Shown here: one piece after another, positions 18,062 to 26,775 of the stretch
How positions within the stretch are numbered: position 1 is the first letter of the stretch
How the letters are laid out: the number at the start of each line of letters is the position of its first letter
From: Aerococcaceae bacterium DSM 111020
GTDB lineage: Bacteria > Bacillota > Bacilli > Lactobacillales > Aerococcaceae
Assembly: GCA_015863185.1 (NCBI GenBank)
Contig: JACBXP010000006.1
Coordinates: 62,001-126,000 of the forward strand
Direction: 5' to 3'
DNA length: 64,000 nucleotides
The notes under the pieces: model-generated
The model's input: the letters and a program-made list of their open reading frames with translations, nothing else
Told to the model about the DNA's origin: nothing
Databases searched by the model: none
Made by a program: the position numbers and the translations under genes

Positions 18062-19009
18062 TTATTTAATAGTGGATGGATCGATATCAATTGCCTTAGC
18101 AAAATCTTCATTTACTACAATTTCAAATTCTTTCCCAAGTTCGATAGCCATATCTGCTGGCTCTAATCCTTCATCGAGCATTCGAATGACCATCTCTGCT
18201 GTTTGAACACCGGAATCATAGTAAGAGTTGGAAATCGTTGCTAACCCATTTTGGCGAACGACAGCATCAGATGAACCAATTGTTGGTACTTTATGTTCCT
18301 TTGCAATATCCCCCACTAAAGTGATGGCACTATCAATCGTATTATCCGTTACCATAAACAAAGCATCTACATCCTGTATCAATGAATTTAATGCTTGAGC
18401 TATATCATTTGTAGAAACTACAGTTGTTTCGATTGTTTCGATCCCTTTTTCTTCAAGTAATCGCACTGCTTCAGTGGCTTGGATTTGTGAATTTACTTCA
18501 CTCGAGTTATAAATTAAACCAACGGTCTTCGCTTCGGGAAAATTACGAATCAATAAATCAACTTGCTCATCAAGTGGTTGCATATCACTCGTTCCAGTAA
18601 CATTACGTCCTGGCTTTTCCAATGATTCCACTAACCCTGCAGAAACTGGATCGGTTACTGCTGCAATAAAAATGGGCTTTTCTTGTTCCAAACTTGCTAA
18701 TGAAATCGCCGCTGGCGTTGCAATGGCATATAATATATCATTATCTCGCGAAAGTTTTTCACTGATGGACTGTAAAGTCGTTTGATTTCCTGAGGCATTT
18801 TGAATGTCTAATTCAATTTGATCACGATATTCTGACGCTTGCAATCGATTAATGAATCCTTCTCTAGCAGCATCTAAAGCATTATGTTCAACATATTGAA
18901 GGATACCAATCTTGATAACGGCATCTTCAGCATAAACTGTTTGAGAAATTCCTACAATAGACAACAATATCCCAAATACTATAAATCTGATAATCCATCG
19001 CTTAAACAT
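18062..19009 (-). CDS. TrpX-like substrate-binding protein (second copy)
   Basis: A 315-residue extracellular binding protein of the ABC_sub_bind (TrpX) family. A hydrophobic N-terminal segment (about 9-27) ending VYA-EDA serves as a signal or anchor; there is no lipobox Cys, which is common in TrpX. The mature part opens with IKIGILQYVEHNALDAAREG and includes FIAAVTDPVSAGLV and GLIYNSSEVNS. It is a clear paralogue of the gene 15 bases upstream (IEIGVLQYVEHESL...). The duplication may widen the ligand range. Confidence 0.88.
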   Translation of the reverse strand: MFKRWIIRFIVFGILLSIVGISQTVYAEDAVIKIGILQYVEHNALDAAREGFINRLQASEYRDQIELDIQNASGNQTTLQSISEKLSRDNDILYAIATPAAISLASLEQEKPIFIAAVTDPVSAGLVESLEKPGRNVTGTSDMQPLDEQVDLLIRNFPEAKTVGLIYNSSEVNSQIQATEAVRLLEEKGIETIETTVVSTNDIAQALNSLIQDVDALFMVTDNTIDSAITLVGDIAKEHKVPTIGSSDAVVRQNGLATISNSYYDSGVQTAEMVIRMLDEGLEPADMAIELGKEFEIVVNEDFAKAIDIDPSTIK

Positions 19010-19024
19010 AATTTTTCTCTCCTT

Positions 19025-20023
19025 TTAGTTTGCTGATGGGTCTTGAATTGAATCAGGGTCAATTCCTAATTTTTCAGCATTTTTTTCATTTATAACTAAC
19101 TCTAAATCACGCGGCTTCTCTAAAGCCATTTCACCGACTTGTAAATCTTCTTCAATCATGCGTACAAGCATTTCTGCCGTTTGTTCTCCTAATTTATAAT
19201 AATCTAGACCATAGGTAATTAAACCATTTTCCAATACCATATCTTTCGAACCTCCAACAAGTGGAATATTAGCATCTGTTGCTAAGTCTCCTACTAAAGA
19301 CATGGCACTAGCAATCGTATTATCTGTCACAATGAATACCACCTCCACTTCATTAACCAAATTTCCCATTACTTGAGAGATATCATTAGTTGAAGTGATG
19401 GTTGCTTCACTAACTTCATAATCTGTTGCTTCTAGTATTTCTCGAGCTATCTCGGCTTCACTGACAGCATTCGCTTCCCCAGAGTTATAAAGAATCCCAA
19501 CTTTTTTCGCTTGCGGTGCTACTTCTTTAATCAAAGAAACTTGTTCTCTTAGGGGACCTGCATCCATCGTTCCTGTTAAATTACCGGTGACATTAGTTTC
19601 AGGATTTTCAGTGGATTTTACTAAACCTGCAGAAACAGGATCAGAAACAGATGAAATAAAAATAGGTTTTTCTTTTTCAACATTAGCAATAGCTTGTGCT
19701 GCTGGTGTTGCGATAGCGAAGATATAATCACTACCATTCACTACATTCTCACTCATCGTTTGAAGATTTGCTGTGTCCCCAGAGGCATTCAGGAAGTTTA
19801 TCTGCAAATTCTCACCTTCCACATAGCCAGCCTCTTTTAATCCATTAAGGAAACCTTGATAATTTTGATTCAATGATTCATGTTCCACATATTGCAAGAC
19901 CCCAATCTCGATAGGTTCTTGAGCATTAATACTAGTTAATGGATTGATTAGATTGATCATAGTTGATGTTGCGAATGCAGTTACGATTCCTTTTATGACT
20001 AATTTTTTCAAATACTGATACAT
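19025..20023 (-). CDS. TrpX-like substrate-binding protein (first copy)
   Basis: A 332-residue binding protein of the same family. The N-terminal hydrophobic region ends SINAQEP, without lipobox Cys. Conserved blocks include IGVLQYVEHESLNQ, FAIATPAAQAIA, FISSVSDPVSAGLV, VGILYNSGEANA and FIVTDNTIASAM. It is the first protein-coding gene of the operon after the leader peptide, and has an AAGGAGGAATTG ribosome site directly downstream of the attenuator terminator. Confidence 0.88.
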   Translation of the reverse strand: MYQYLKKLVIKGIVTAFATSTMINLINPLTSINAQEPIEIGVLQYVEHESLNQNYQGFLNGLKEAGYVEGENLQINFLNASGDTANLQTMSENVVNGSDYIFAIATPAAQAIANVEKEKPIFISSVSDPVSAGLVKSTENPETNVTGNLTGTMDAGPLREQVSLIKEVAPQAKKVGILYNSGEANAVSEAEIAREILEATDYEVSEATITSTNDISQVMGNLVNEVEVVFIVTDNTIASAMSLVGDLATDANIPLVGGSKDMVLENGLITYGLDYYKLGEQTAEMLVRMIEEDLQVGEMALEKPRDLELVINEKNAEKLGIDPDSIQDPSAN

Positions 20024-20053
20024 TACAATTCCTCCTTCAATTTTTTAACGAAA

Positions 20054-20090
20054 AAATCCCTACCAGACGATAATCATCTAGTAGGGATTT
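20054..20090 (-). terminator. Attenuator terminator before the TrpXYZ-like operon
   Basis: AAATCCCTAC pairs with GTAGGGATT and an inner CAGACGA with TCATCTAG (G-U pairs). It is followed by TTTTTT on the minus strand, and ends about 30 bases before the first binding-protein start. Its place between promoter and genes marks it as conditional. Confidence 0.85.
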
Positions 20091-20318
20091 AAACAGGTTA
20101 CTATTCCACAAAGAATAGACAAGTTTGTGTATGCCACACTAGATATCTATCGATGATCTATGTGGGCATCATAATTTACAGCTCCTCATAGATACAAAAC
20201 GCTGACGTTTGTATCTAATCCGAAGATACAAACGCTATCTAAAGTAGCTGTAAAAATATGCATTTAGTTGTAACAAACTTGTCGCCATAGGGCATTCTCC
20301 TTTGTGTTATTTTTTCGT
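20091..20318 (-). ncRNA. Structured 5' leader with mutually exclusive hairpins
   Basis: Between the promoter and the terminator lie several pairing options. CGTTTGTATCT and AGATACAAACG form an 11-bp hairpin (20206-20234) directly after the leader stop codon. The second strand can instead pair with a third copy, CGTTTTGTATCT. TTTACAGCT inside the leader ORF can pair with AGCTGTAAA at 20176-20184. GACAAGTTTGT in the first leader codons (20273-20283) can pair with ACAAACTTGTC at 20118-20128. This resembles a ribosome-controlled attenuator. No T-box consensus is present. Confidence 0.7.
20235..20288 (-). CDS. Tyr/Phe-rich leader peptide (17 residues)
   Basis: A short ORF encoding MATSLLQLNAYFYSYFR, with three Tyr and two Phe codons in its last seven positions. 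AAAGGAG lies 8 bases upstream of the ATG (20288), and a consensus promoter lies just upstream of that. The stop codon abuts an 11-bp hairpin that competes with other pairings before a terminator. This is the layout of a classical amino-acid leader peptide: stalling at Tyr/Phe codons when charged tRNA is scarce would change folding and let transcription into the ABC operon. The ORF and its signals are seen directly; the mechanism is inferred. Confidence 0.75.
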   Translation of the reverse strand: MATSLLQLNAYFYSYFR

Positions 20319-20325
20319 TAATCAC

Positions 20326-20354
20326 AATATAAGTGATTTCAATGAGTATGTCAA
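20326..20354 (-). promoter_or_regulatory. Promoter of the attenuated ABC operon
   Basis: TTGACA (20349-20354) and TATATT (20326-20331) on the minus strand with a 17-base spacer. The expected transcript start is near 20318, about 30 bases before the leader peptide ATG. Confidence 0.85.
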
Positions 20355-20440
20355 GAGAATTTTTTCATTTAATTAATATTTTCTCATAAAATGCTATGAA
20401 TCTTTTTTATTTGTTTATTAGTAATGCTAATAATTTTGTT

Positions 20441-21358
20441 TTATTGATATAAATCTGTTGATAAATAACGTTCCCCATTATCGGCCGCTGTGGTTACGAC
20501 TGTTTTTCCTGGTCCTAAATCGTTCGCCACTTGAAGTGCTGCTTGGATATTTGCTCCTGATGAAGCACCTAATAAAAGGCCTTCTTTGGCTAACTCACGT
20601 GTTTTTTCATAAGCTTGTTCATTTGAAATGATTAGAATCTCATCATAAACATCTCGGTTCAAAATTTTAGGAATAAATCCTGCTCCCATTCCTGCAATTT
20701 TATTTTTACCAGGCTTTTTCTTACCAGAAATAACGGCAGAATTTTCAGATTCAACGAGCACTATTTTTACAGCTGAATCTTGTTCCTTTAAATATTTTCC
20801 TACTCCGGAAATTGTCCCAGATGTCCCAACACCTGCAACAAATGCATCAGGTACGAATCCTAAATCTTTTACGATTTCAGGTCCCGTTGTTTCATAATGG
20901 ACAGCTGGATTGTCAAAGTTATCATGTTGAATTAATGAGAGATAAGAGTTATTTTCTTCTAACATCTCAAAAGATTTATTTCGAGCACCAATTGTTCCTT
21001 CTGATGCGGGTGACTCAACAACCTCTCCGCCATACGCTCTAACCAATTGTTTACGTTCCTCTGAAGCATCTTCAGGCATCACAATAATAACCGGATATCC
21101 CTTCCAAGCACCAACCATCGCTATACCAATTCCTGTGTTCCCTGAAGTGGCTTCAATAAGCGTCATACCCGGTTTTAACTCACCTCTTGCTTCTGCTGCT
21201 TCAATCATATTTAGAGCGATTCGATCCTTGACAGATCCGCCAATATTAAACATTTCTAACTTCACATAAATATCCGCTAATGAATTCGGATCTGCATTAG
21301 GTAATTTATAAAGAGGGGTATTTCCAATTAATTCTTTCAGATTAGTTATGATTGTCAT
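20441..21358 (-). CDS. cysK: Cysteine synthase (O-acetylserine sulfhydrylase)
   Basis: A PLP enzyme that makes cysteine from O-acetylserine and sulfide. At 305 residues it is of typical length. The PLP-binding Lys44 lies in GGSVKDRIAL, the substrate loop is EATSGNTGIG (about 69-78), and the phosphate-binding GTSGTISGVG is near residue 180. No serine acetyltransferase gene (cysE) is nearby. The C-terminus ends STDLYQ. It has its own promoter region and is followed by a gap of about 150 bases and a terminator on the far side of the neighbouring gene. Confidence 0.93.
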   Translation of the reverse strand: MTIITNLKELIGNTPLYKLPNADPNSLADIYVKLEMFNIGGSVKDRIALNMIEAAEARGELKPGMTLIEATSGNTGIGIAMVGAWKGYPVIIVMPEDASEERKQLVRAYGGEVVESPASEGTIGARNKSFEMLEENNSYLSLIQHDNFDNPAVHYETTGPEIVKDLGFVPDAFVAGVGTSGTISGVGKYLKEQDSAVKIVLVESENSAVISGKKKPGKNKIAGMGAGFIPKILNRDVYDEILIISNEQAYEKTRELAKEGLLLGASSGANIQAALQVANDLGPGKTVVTTAADNGERYLSTDLYQ

Positions 21359-21460
21359 TTTTTTCTCCTTTATAAGTTTCTCATCGGGTCCATAATAACA
21401 AAATATTACTTTATTAGCAGTGAAAGTAACTTAATAGCTTTGAATAGACGATAAATAAAA

Positions 21461-21486
21461 AGCCGCTCTAAATAAATAGAACGGCT
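21461..21486 (-). terminator. Terminator after TauE/SafE gene
   Basis: AGCCGCTCTA pairs with TAGAACGGCT (one mismatch) around AATAAA, followed by TTTTTATT on the minus strand. Confidence 0.85.
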
Positions 21487-21511
21487 GAATGTTAACAATA
21501 ATAAGTTTGTG

Positions 21512-22240
21512 TTATCCAATTAATGCATTGATACCAGAGACGATAATCATCGTATAAATTAAATTATTGATCACTTTAGCTGGTAACTTCTCAGCAACAT
21601 TTCCTCCGGCTTGTTTTCCAATAAACATGCCAATGAAACCAAATAATAAAAAAGGAATAAATTGCGCATGCATTAGACCAGTCGCAAAGCGGGTCAAATT
21701 ATTGGCTAGTGAAGAGCAAGTAAATTGAAAGTTTAGACTCCCCATATACTCTTCACGAGAGTCAGATATTCCTAAATAATAAAGGGACATCAAGGGCCCT
21801 CCAATACTGAATAATCCACCAGATATACCTGAAATAACGCCACAAACAATCGCATTAGTAATGGTTGATTTAATATTTACTCGTCCTTGAAGCAATAAAT
21901 AATACAAGCCTAGAATAATGAGAAACACACCAAATAGACGCTTCAAAACAACCAAATCGATTGATCCCAATAAGTTAATCACAGTAATGGACGTCAACAC
22001 ATAAGAAAGAATCGGTAACCAAACTTTTCTAAAATTAACATGCTGTCGATATTGAATAAATACCAAAACATTCAAAGGAAAAGCAATCATAATTGATAAT
22101 GTTCCTGAGTCTACAATACCTAAAAAATAGGGAACAAATAACATCAACATAATGGCAAAACCAAAACCTGCTGTTGCTTGAACAAATCCACCTAAAAGTG
22201 TTCCAAAGAAAACTGCAATAAATTGAGCCAAGAAATACAC
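21512..22240 (-). CDS. TauE/SafE family membrane transporter
   Basis: A 242-residue permease of the TauE/SafE family (anion export, often sulfite, sulfonate or organosulfur compounds). About seven to eight hydrophobic segments are visible. The family motifs GGFVQATAGFGFAI near residue 17 and GVISGISGGLFSIGGPLMSLYYL near 135 are present. It lies beside cysteine synthase but has its own terminator, so a link to sulfur metabolism is only suggested by proximity. Confidence 0.85.
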   Translation of the reverse strand: MYFLAQFIAVFFGTLLGGFVQATAGFGFAIMLMLFVPYFLGIVDSGTLSIMIAFPLNVLVFIQYRQHVNFRKVWLPILSYVLTSITVINLLGSIDLVVLKRLFGVFLIILGLYYLLLQGRVNIKSTITNAIVCGVISGISGGLFSIGGPLMSLYYLGISDSREEYMGSLNFQFTCSSLANNLTRFATGLMHAQFIPFLLFGFIGMFIGKQAGGNVAEKLPAKVINNLIYTMIIVSGINALIG

Positions 22241-22302
22241 CTCTTTGTTAGTAATATTTACTATTTTTTAATTACACAGTTATAACTATGAAAGAAATAG
22301 CC

Positions 22303-23001
22303 CTACAATTTTGACTTAATATTTGTTTGATCTCCATCCTGATCCAAATCAATCGGATAATTCAATTCAACACTACCTGCATCATAGCCTAAAGTCACTG
22401 CTAAGTCTTTGATACGAGCAAAGATTTCTCTAAATTCCCGTTTCAAACGAGTAGACGATGATTCTTCCGCCGGTAAACCAATGGCGTCAATCTTTAAATG
22501 ATTAGCTAATAACAAAGCACGAGATAAATGATAACCTTGAGTGATGATAATTAACTGATCCTGATGATAAACATTTTTTGCCCGATAAAGACTTTCATAT
22601 GTTGAATAGCCTGCATGGTCCAAATAAATTTGTTCAGAGGGTATGCCCCGGTCTATTAAATATTTTTTCATCACTGCGACCTCATTATAATTATCCTCAC
22701 GATGATCGCCACTCATTATAAATTGACGATTAGGTTGTTTTTGATAAAGATCATATGCTGCATCTAAACGTAATTGCAATATCGTACTAGGCTCTTCATT
22801 ATTAATCACACCGGCACCTAGAACCAAAGCAGGAATTTCTGCTTGAGGATCCATTTGACTAATCGTCTCAATATTTTCTACACGTGGTGTGGCTTGAAAA
22901 ATGACATATAAATTCAAAAGAACAATCACTACTATAATAGCTAATAATAAGGTAATCAAAAACTTTATCCCCATCATTATCATTCGTCCAATCATTTTCA
23001 T
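22303..23001 (-). CDS. YdcF/SanA-family DUF218 membrane protein
   Basis: A 232-residue protein with one N-terminal membrane segment (about 10-33) and an extracytoplasmic DUF218 domain. Diagnostic features are ALVLGAGV, the RLDAAYDLYQ segment, FIMSGDHREDNYNEVAVMKKYL and LIIITQGYHLSRALLLA. It most resembles SanA-type proteins connected with envelope integrity in enteric bacteria; biochemical function is not established. No operon partner is obvious. Confidence 0.82.
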   Translation of the reverse strand: MKMIGRMIMMGIKFLITLLLAIIVVIVLLNLYVIFQATPRVENIETISQMDPQAEIPALVLGAGVINNEEPSTILQLRLDAAYDLYQKQPNRQFIMSGDHREDNYNEVAVMKKYLIDRGIPSEQIYLDHAGYSTYESLYRAKNVYHQDQLIIITQGYHLSRALLLANHLKIDAIGLPAEESSSTRLKREFREIFARIKDLAVTLGYDAGSVELNYPIDLDQDGDQTNIKSKL

Positions 23002-23055
23002 GAGTGTCCTCCTTTATCCTAATCATTTAGTCCTTTAGTGCATCCATTAAAAAAA

Positions 23056-23094
23056 CCTACTGTTTGACATCCTCTTCGAAGTCATCACAGTAGG
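23056..23094 (-). terminator. Terminator after glycosylphosphotransferase gene
   Basis: CCTACTGT and ACAGTAGG, with an inner GAC/GTC, form the stem; the minus strand then reads TTTTTTT. Confidence 0.85.
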
Positions 23095-23104
23095 AATCTC
23101 ATCA

Positions 23105-24496
23105 TTATTCATAGATTTGAATGTCATCTTTGTAATTATTCCAATCATTACCTCGGTTGGGTGCATCATCCAATCCTCGAGCAGACACCTTATCAAAGAG
23201 TATTTTAACTGTTTGAAATAGTAATTTAAAGTCAAATGCCAATGAATAGTTTTTGATGTAAAGTAAATCAAAATTTAATTTATTATTAAAATTTGTCGTA
23301 TATTTACCATAAACTTGCGCATAGCCTGTAATCCCTGCTCTAACATGATGTCTCAAGCGATAATAAGGATTTTCTTCTTGAAATTGTTCAACGAAAAATG
23401 GACGTTCTGGTCGTGGCCCGACTAAAGACATATCGCCTTTTAATACATTGAAAAGTTGAGGCAATTCATCAATACGGGTACTTCGAATAAACTTTCCTAC
23501 ACGTGTCACTCTTGAATCATTTGAAGATGCTAACACGGGTCCAGATTCTGCTTCAGCGGTTTGTGACATCGATCGAAACTTTAGAATATTAAAAGGTTCA
23601 TTTCCAAAGGTAATTCGTTCTTGTTTATATAATGCCGGTCCAGGAGAATCCATCCGAATAGCAATGGCTGTTATTAACATGATTGGAGCGGTAATAATGA
23701 TTAATATGAGTGAAACAACAATATCGATAAATCTTTTCACAAAAGCTTCTTCATCAGGAATACCAAAACTTGACACTTCGATAATACTTTCATCTTCAAA
23801 GTTCATGATGTTTGGATTAACCATCATCAAGTTCTCAAAATTTGTACTTAAAAATAGTTTCTTATGATGACTCATTAAGTATTTGTAAATACGCAAACGC
23901 TCAGGCTCTTCGATATGTCCCGTTAAATAAACAATATCGACTTCGTCACTCAGCGATCGGATATTATAATAATAATTTGCCAATACAACATGTGTTACTT
24001 CGTGACGTCGATTTTTCATCGACTGGAAATTTCGCACAGCTTCTAATGCTGGCTCATTTTCTCCTACGACCATGACTTTCTTTGTACCTTTAGTACGTTG
24101 ATAAAGCCAAAATACACTGGCATTTAACACAAATAATAAAAGAACCCCAACAAAAAAATTCAGCAATATCACTGAACGCGGAAAACTTAACCAGTTACCC
24201 GCATAAGTGAGAGCCATCATATAAACACTTAACATCAGTTGACCAAGAACGGTATTATATAATAAGTCTGTTAAGTTTTTATTATAAAATATATATGTCC
24301 CAAATAATAAGTGAATAACAATATAACCGATAATTATCCACCCAAAACTTTCTTCAAATGCATAAAAATTCCGAGAAGGAATATTTCCACCGAATTTAAG
24401 TAAAAAAGAAATATATATTCCAACAAGTGAGACGATAGAACCTAAAACGACCGCTCCAAAACGAAGCACATTATTCCATTCGGTTCGTTTATTCAC
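23105..24496 (-). CDS. Polyprenyl glycosylphosphotransferase (WbaP/CpsE type)
   Basis: A 463-residue membrane enzyme that moves a sugar-1-phosphate onto undecaprenyl phosphate to start exopolysaccharide synthesis. Four to five N-terminal hydrophobic segments (to about residue 130) precede a CoA-binding-like middle domain (VMVVGENEPALEAVRNF). A membrane hairpin near 265-285 comes next, then the catalytic bacterial sugar-transferase domain with YKQERITFGNEPF, KFRSMSQTAE, TRIDELPQLFNVLKGDMSLVGPRPERP and RAGITGYAQVYGKY. No other capsule gene is adjacent, which is unusual because such enzymes normally head a glycan cluster. Confidence 0.92.
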   Translation of the reverse strand: MNKRTEWNNVLRFGAVVLGSIVSLVGIYISFLLKFGGNIPSRNFYAFEESFGWIIIGYIVIHLLFGTYIFYNKNLTDLLYNTVLGQLMLSVYMMALTYAGNWLSFPRSVILLNFFVGVLLLFVLNASVFWLYQRTKGTKKVMVVGENEPALEAVRNFQSMKNRRHEVTHVVLANYYYNIRSLSDEVDIVYLTGHIEEPERLRIYKYLMSHHKKLFLSTNFENLMMVNPNIMNFEDESIIEVSSFGIPDEEAFVKRFIDIVVSLILIIITAPIMLITAIAIRMDSPGPALYKQERITFGNEPFNILKFRSMSQTAEAESGPVLASSNDSRVTRVGKFIRSTRIDELPQLFNVLKGDMSLVGPRPERPFFVEQFQEENPYYRLRHHVRAGITGYAQVYGKYTTNFNNKLNFDLLYIKNYSLAFDFKLLFQTVKILFDKVSARGLDDAPNRGNDWNNYKDDIQIYE

Positions 24497-24545
24497 TTTT
24501 CAACTTCCTTTCTCAAGTGCCATAAAAATGAATAAGCACTTTTAT

Positions 24546-24573
24546 AGCCTCATAGTAAGCACACTATGAGGCT
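24546..24573 (-). terminator. Hairpin downstream of the dipeptidase gene
   Basis: AGCCTCATAGT and ACTATGAGGCT form a perfect 11-bp stem with a six-base loop, between the dipeptidase stop and the glycosylphosphotransferase start. The following minus-strand sequence (ATAAAAGTG) is a weak T-tract, so it may be a terminator or another RNA element. Confidence 0.5.
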
Positions 24574-24691
24574 CTTATCGTTTCGTTGATATGTAAACTT
24601 AACCTTATTATATTCTGGGCTTAAAGTCAAATATTCTGAGAGTAATTTAATAATAGAATTTTTGTTCAAATATCTCTTTGACTTAATAAAA

Positions 24692-26071
24692 TTACAATAA
24701 TGGTAAATTAGCCACGGTTACAAGTGTCTCAGTATAGAATGCTAGTAAATCAGCCAGATTACTTAAATCCACTGATTCATCTGCTTGATGAGCCAACATT
24801 GGTTCATTCTCAAATGCCATTCCAAATGCAACACAATTAGGAACCACCTTACTATAAGTAACTCCACCTTTTAATTCAGGAGTCTGCGAATGGGATGGAT
24901 ATTTTTCTTTAAATTTTTCTTGAATCATTTGGACTGCCGGTGCATTTACATCATAAAGAATGGCTGGTGTATCAAATAAACGTGATATTTGAAAATTCTT
25001 TCCTAATTTTTCTTGCAATTGAGTGGTAATTTCATCACTCGTTATTGTTTGTGGGAAACGACAATCCAATTCCAACTGTACTTGACCATCGTGAATCAAA
25101 ATGGTTCCCAGATTCGAAGTCAAAGGTCCCATTTCAGAACTTTCACTCTCAATATTTAATCCTTTACCATAATAGTCAGAAAAGAAGGCCGCCATATTTT
25201 GAGCGAAAGGATCGTTATAAATATCACTGACAAGTGTTAAAGCACGAACAATAGCATTCTCTCCTAGTTCAGGGGTTGAAGCATGCGTTGATTTGCCTTT
25301 AACTGTTATTTGAAGTCCTTCATTCAGCGGTGCCATCTCAATATTCCAGTTTTTTTCATCTCGATAGCGTTGAATGATTGCATAATCAATTATTGGAACA
25401 ATCACTTTGCATTGTGAAGGAACACTATTTGCACCTTCGCCACCAATCATTTGTTGGATGACCGACGCATCATCTAATTCCCCTTGCATAAGCCAAGTTG
25501 TTGCACCTTTTTCACCGATTCCTAAAGGAAAAGATCCATCTGGTGTAACAGCAAAGTCTGGTGCGCCTTCTTCTTCTAAATAATAAGGAAGATCCTCCAT
25601 ATTAGTTTCTTCATCCGTTCCAAGTATTAAACATAAGCGATGTTTCAACGGAATTTGATAGTCTTGAATGACTCGTAATACAAAATACAACACAATAACT
25701 GCTCGTTTCATATCAACAGTGCCTCGACCATACATTGTATTTTCTTCAATTAGTCCTTCAAATGCCGGATATGTCCAATTCGATCCTTTTCCAACAACAT
25801 CTAAGTGTGCAATTAAATCAATGCGTTGGTTTGATTGATTCTTATATTCTGATTCAATTTTGATAGCATGTCCTTGATAGTTCCTTATCTGGAAACAATC
25901 CTCCACCGCCCATTGTGATACAAGTGCTAACGCATCTGCAATTGATTGACCATAAGGTGTTTTCTCTGTTATCGTTGTTGGGTCAAGTACAGATGGTATT
26001 TGGACTAATGATTGTAATTTATCTATCATTTCGTCGACATATGCCTGATAGTCAATTGTATTTATATTCAT
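24692..26071 (-). CDS. Sapep-family M20 dipeptidase
   Basis: A metal-dependent peptidase of the M20 family, Sapep/PepV-like, 459 residues from the ATG at 26071, which follows AAAGGG. An in-frame extension to 26182 would run into the ABC ATPase gene and has no ribosome site. Metal ligands appear in LIAHLDVVG, YGRGTVDMKRAV and LGTDEETNMEDLPYY; the catalytic Glu is in that last motif. Residues about 180-350 form the lid domain. It is the third gene of the T-box-controlled unit, so it probably frees amino acids from dipeptides of the same kind the transporter imports. Confidence 0.88.
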   Translation of the reverse strand: MNINTIDYQAYVDEMIDKLQSLVQIPSVLDPTTITEKTPYGQSIADALALVSQWAVEDCFQIRNYQGHAIKIESEYKNQSNQRIDLIAHLDVVGKGSNWTYPAFEGLIEENTMYGRGTVDMKRAVIVLYFVLRVIQDYQIPLKHRLCLILGTDEETNMEDLPYYLEEEGAPDFAVTPDGSFPLGIGEKGATTWLMQGELDDASVIQQMIGGEGANSVPSQCKVIVPIIDYAIIQRYRDEKNWNIEMAPLNEGLQITVKGKSTHASTPELGENAIVRALTLVSDIYNDPFAQNMAAFFSDYYGKGLNIESESSEMGPLTSNLGTILIHDGQVQLELDCRFPQTITSDEITTQLQEKLGKNFQISRLFDTPAILYDVNAPAVQMIQEKFKEKYPSHSQTPELKGGVTYSKVVPNCVAFGMAFENEPMLAHQADESVDLSNLADLLAFYTETLVTVANLPLL

Positions 26072-26084
26072 TGATATACCCTTT

Positions 26085-26765
26085 CTATGCTTGATTAATA
26101 AATGATTCAGATGAAATAATACGTGTACCATATTCCTGTCCAAACGATCGATCATGTGTGACGATAAGAATGGCTTTCCCATCTTCAGACAATTGGCGGA
26201 TTAACGATCCCACACGATTCGCTGAATCAACATCTAAAGCGGATGTCGGTTCATCAAAACATAAGACAGATGGTTCTAACATCAAAGCCCGTGCAATAGC
26301 TACCCGTTGTTTTTGCCCCCCTGATAATGTGGAAGGATAAACTGTGGCTTTTTCTTTAATTTCCATTTCTGATAATAAAGTCATCGCTCTTTCAGTTAAA
26401 TTTTCTTTTGAATCCAATTTTTGTGCTAATGAGGCTTCCAATAAATTTTCCAACACAGTAAAATTTGGAAATAGCTGATAATCTTGGAAGACCATCCCTA
26501 AGCTATTTTGATAAATTCGTTGTTGGTGCCTATTTTCGTAAACTGCTTTTTTACCATTATCTTTACAAAGATAATGCCCATCGATTTGAATAGTACCACG
26601 ATCAGCACGCTCAAGATTATTAATCAAACGCATAAATGTTGTCTTCCCAGTTCCTGAACTACCTAATAAAATGACAATTTCACCAGGGCTAATTTGAAAA
26701 TCAAAATTTTGAATAACTTGATTTTCTTTATATTTTTTATGCAATTTTTCTACTGTTAGTGACAT
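26085..26765 (-). CDS. Polar amino-acid ABC transporter ATP-binding protein
   Basis: A 226-residue GlnQ/HisP-type ATPase. Walker A is GSSGTGKTTFMRL near residue 35, the signature is LSGGQKQRVAIAR, Walker B is VLCFDEPTSALD, and the switch is IVTHDRSFG. It lies 10 bases downstream of the fused binding-protein/permease gene and 13 bases upstream of the dipeptidase. All three share the T-box leader. Confidence 0.93.
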   Translation of the reverse strand: MSLTVEKLHKKYKENQVIQNFDFQISPGEIVILLGSSGTGKTTFMRLINNLERADRGTIQIDGHYLCKDNGKKAVYENRHQQRIYQNSLGMVFQDYQLFPNFTVLENLLEASLAQKLDSKENLTERAMTLLSEMEIKEKATVYPSTLSGGQKQRVAIARALMLEPSVLCFDEPTSALDVDSANRVGSLIRQLSEDGKAILIVTHDRSFGQEYGTRIISSESFINQA

Positions 26766-26775
26766 CTAATCCCTC

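Noticed and set aside
20054-20354. T-box riboswitch before the TrpXYZ-like operon
   Set aside because: No AGGGTGGNACCGCG-type sequence or Stem I landmarks; a leader peptide with competing hairpins explains the region better.
26072-26182. Longer start of the dipeptidase
   Set aside because: The extra 37 residues come from the 3' end of the ABC ATPase gene; the ATG at 26071 has a ribosome site and a family-like N-terminus.
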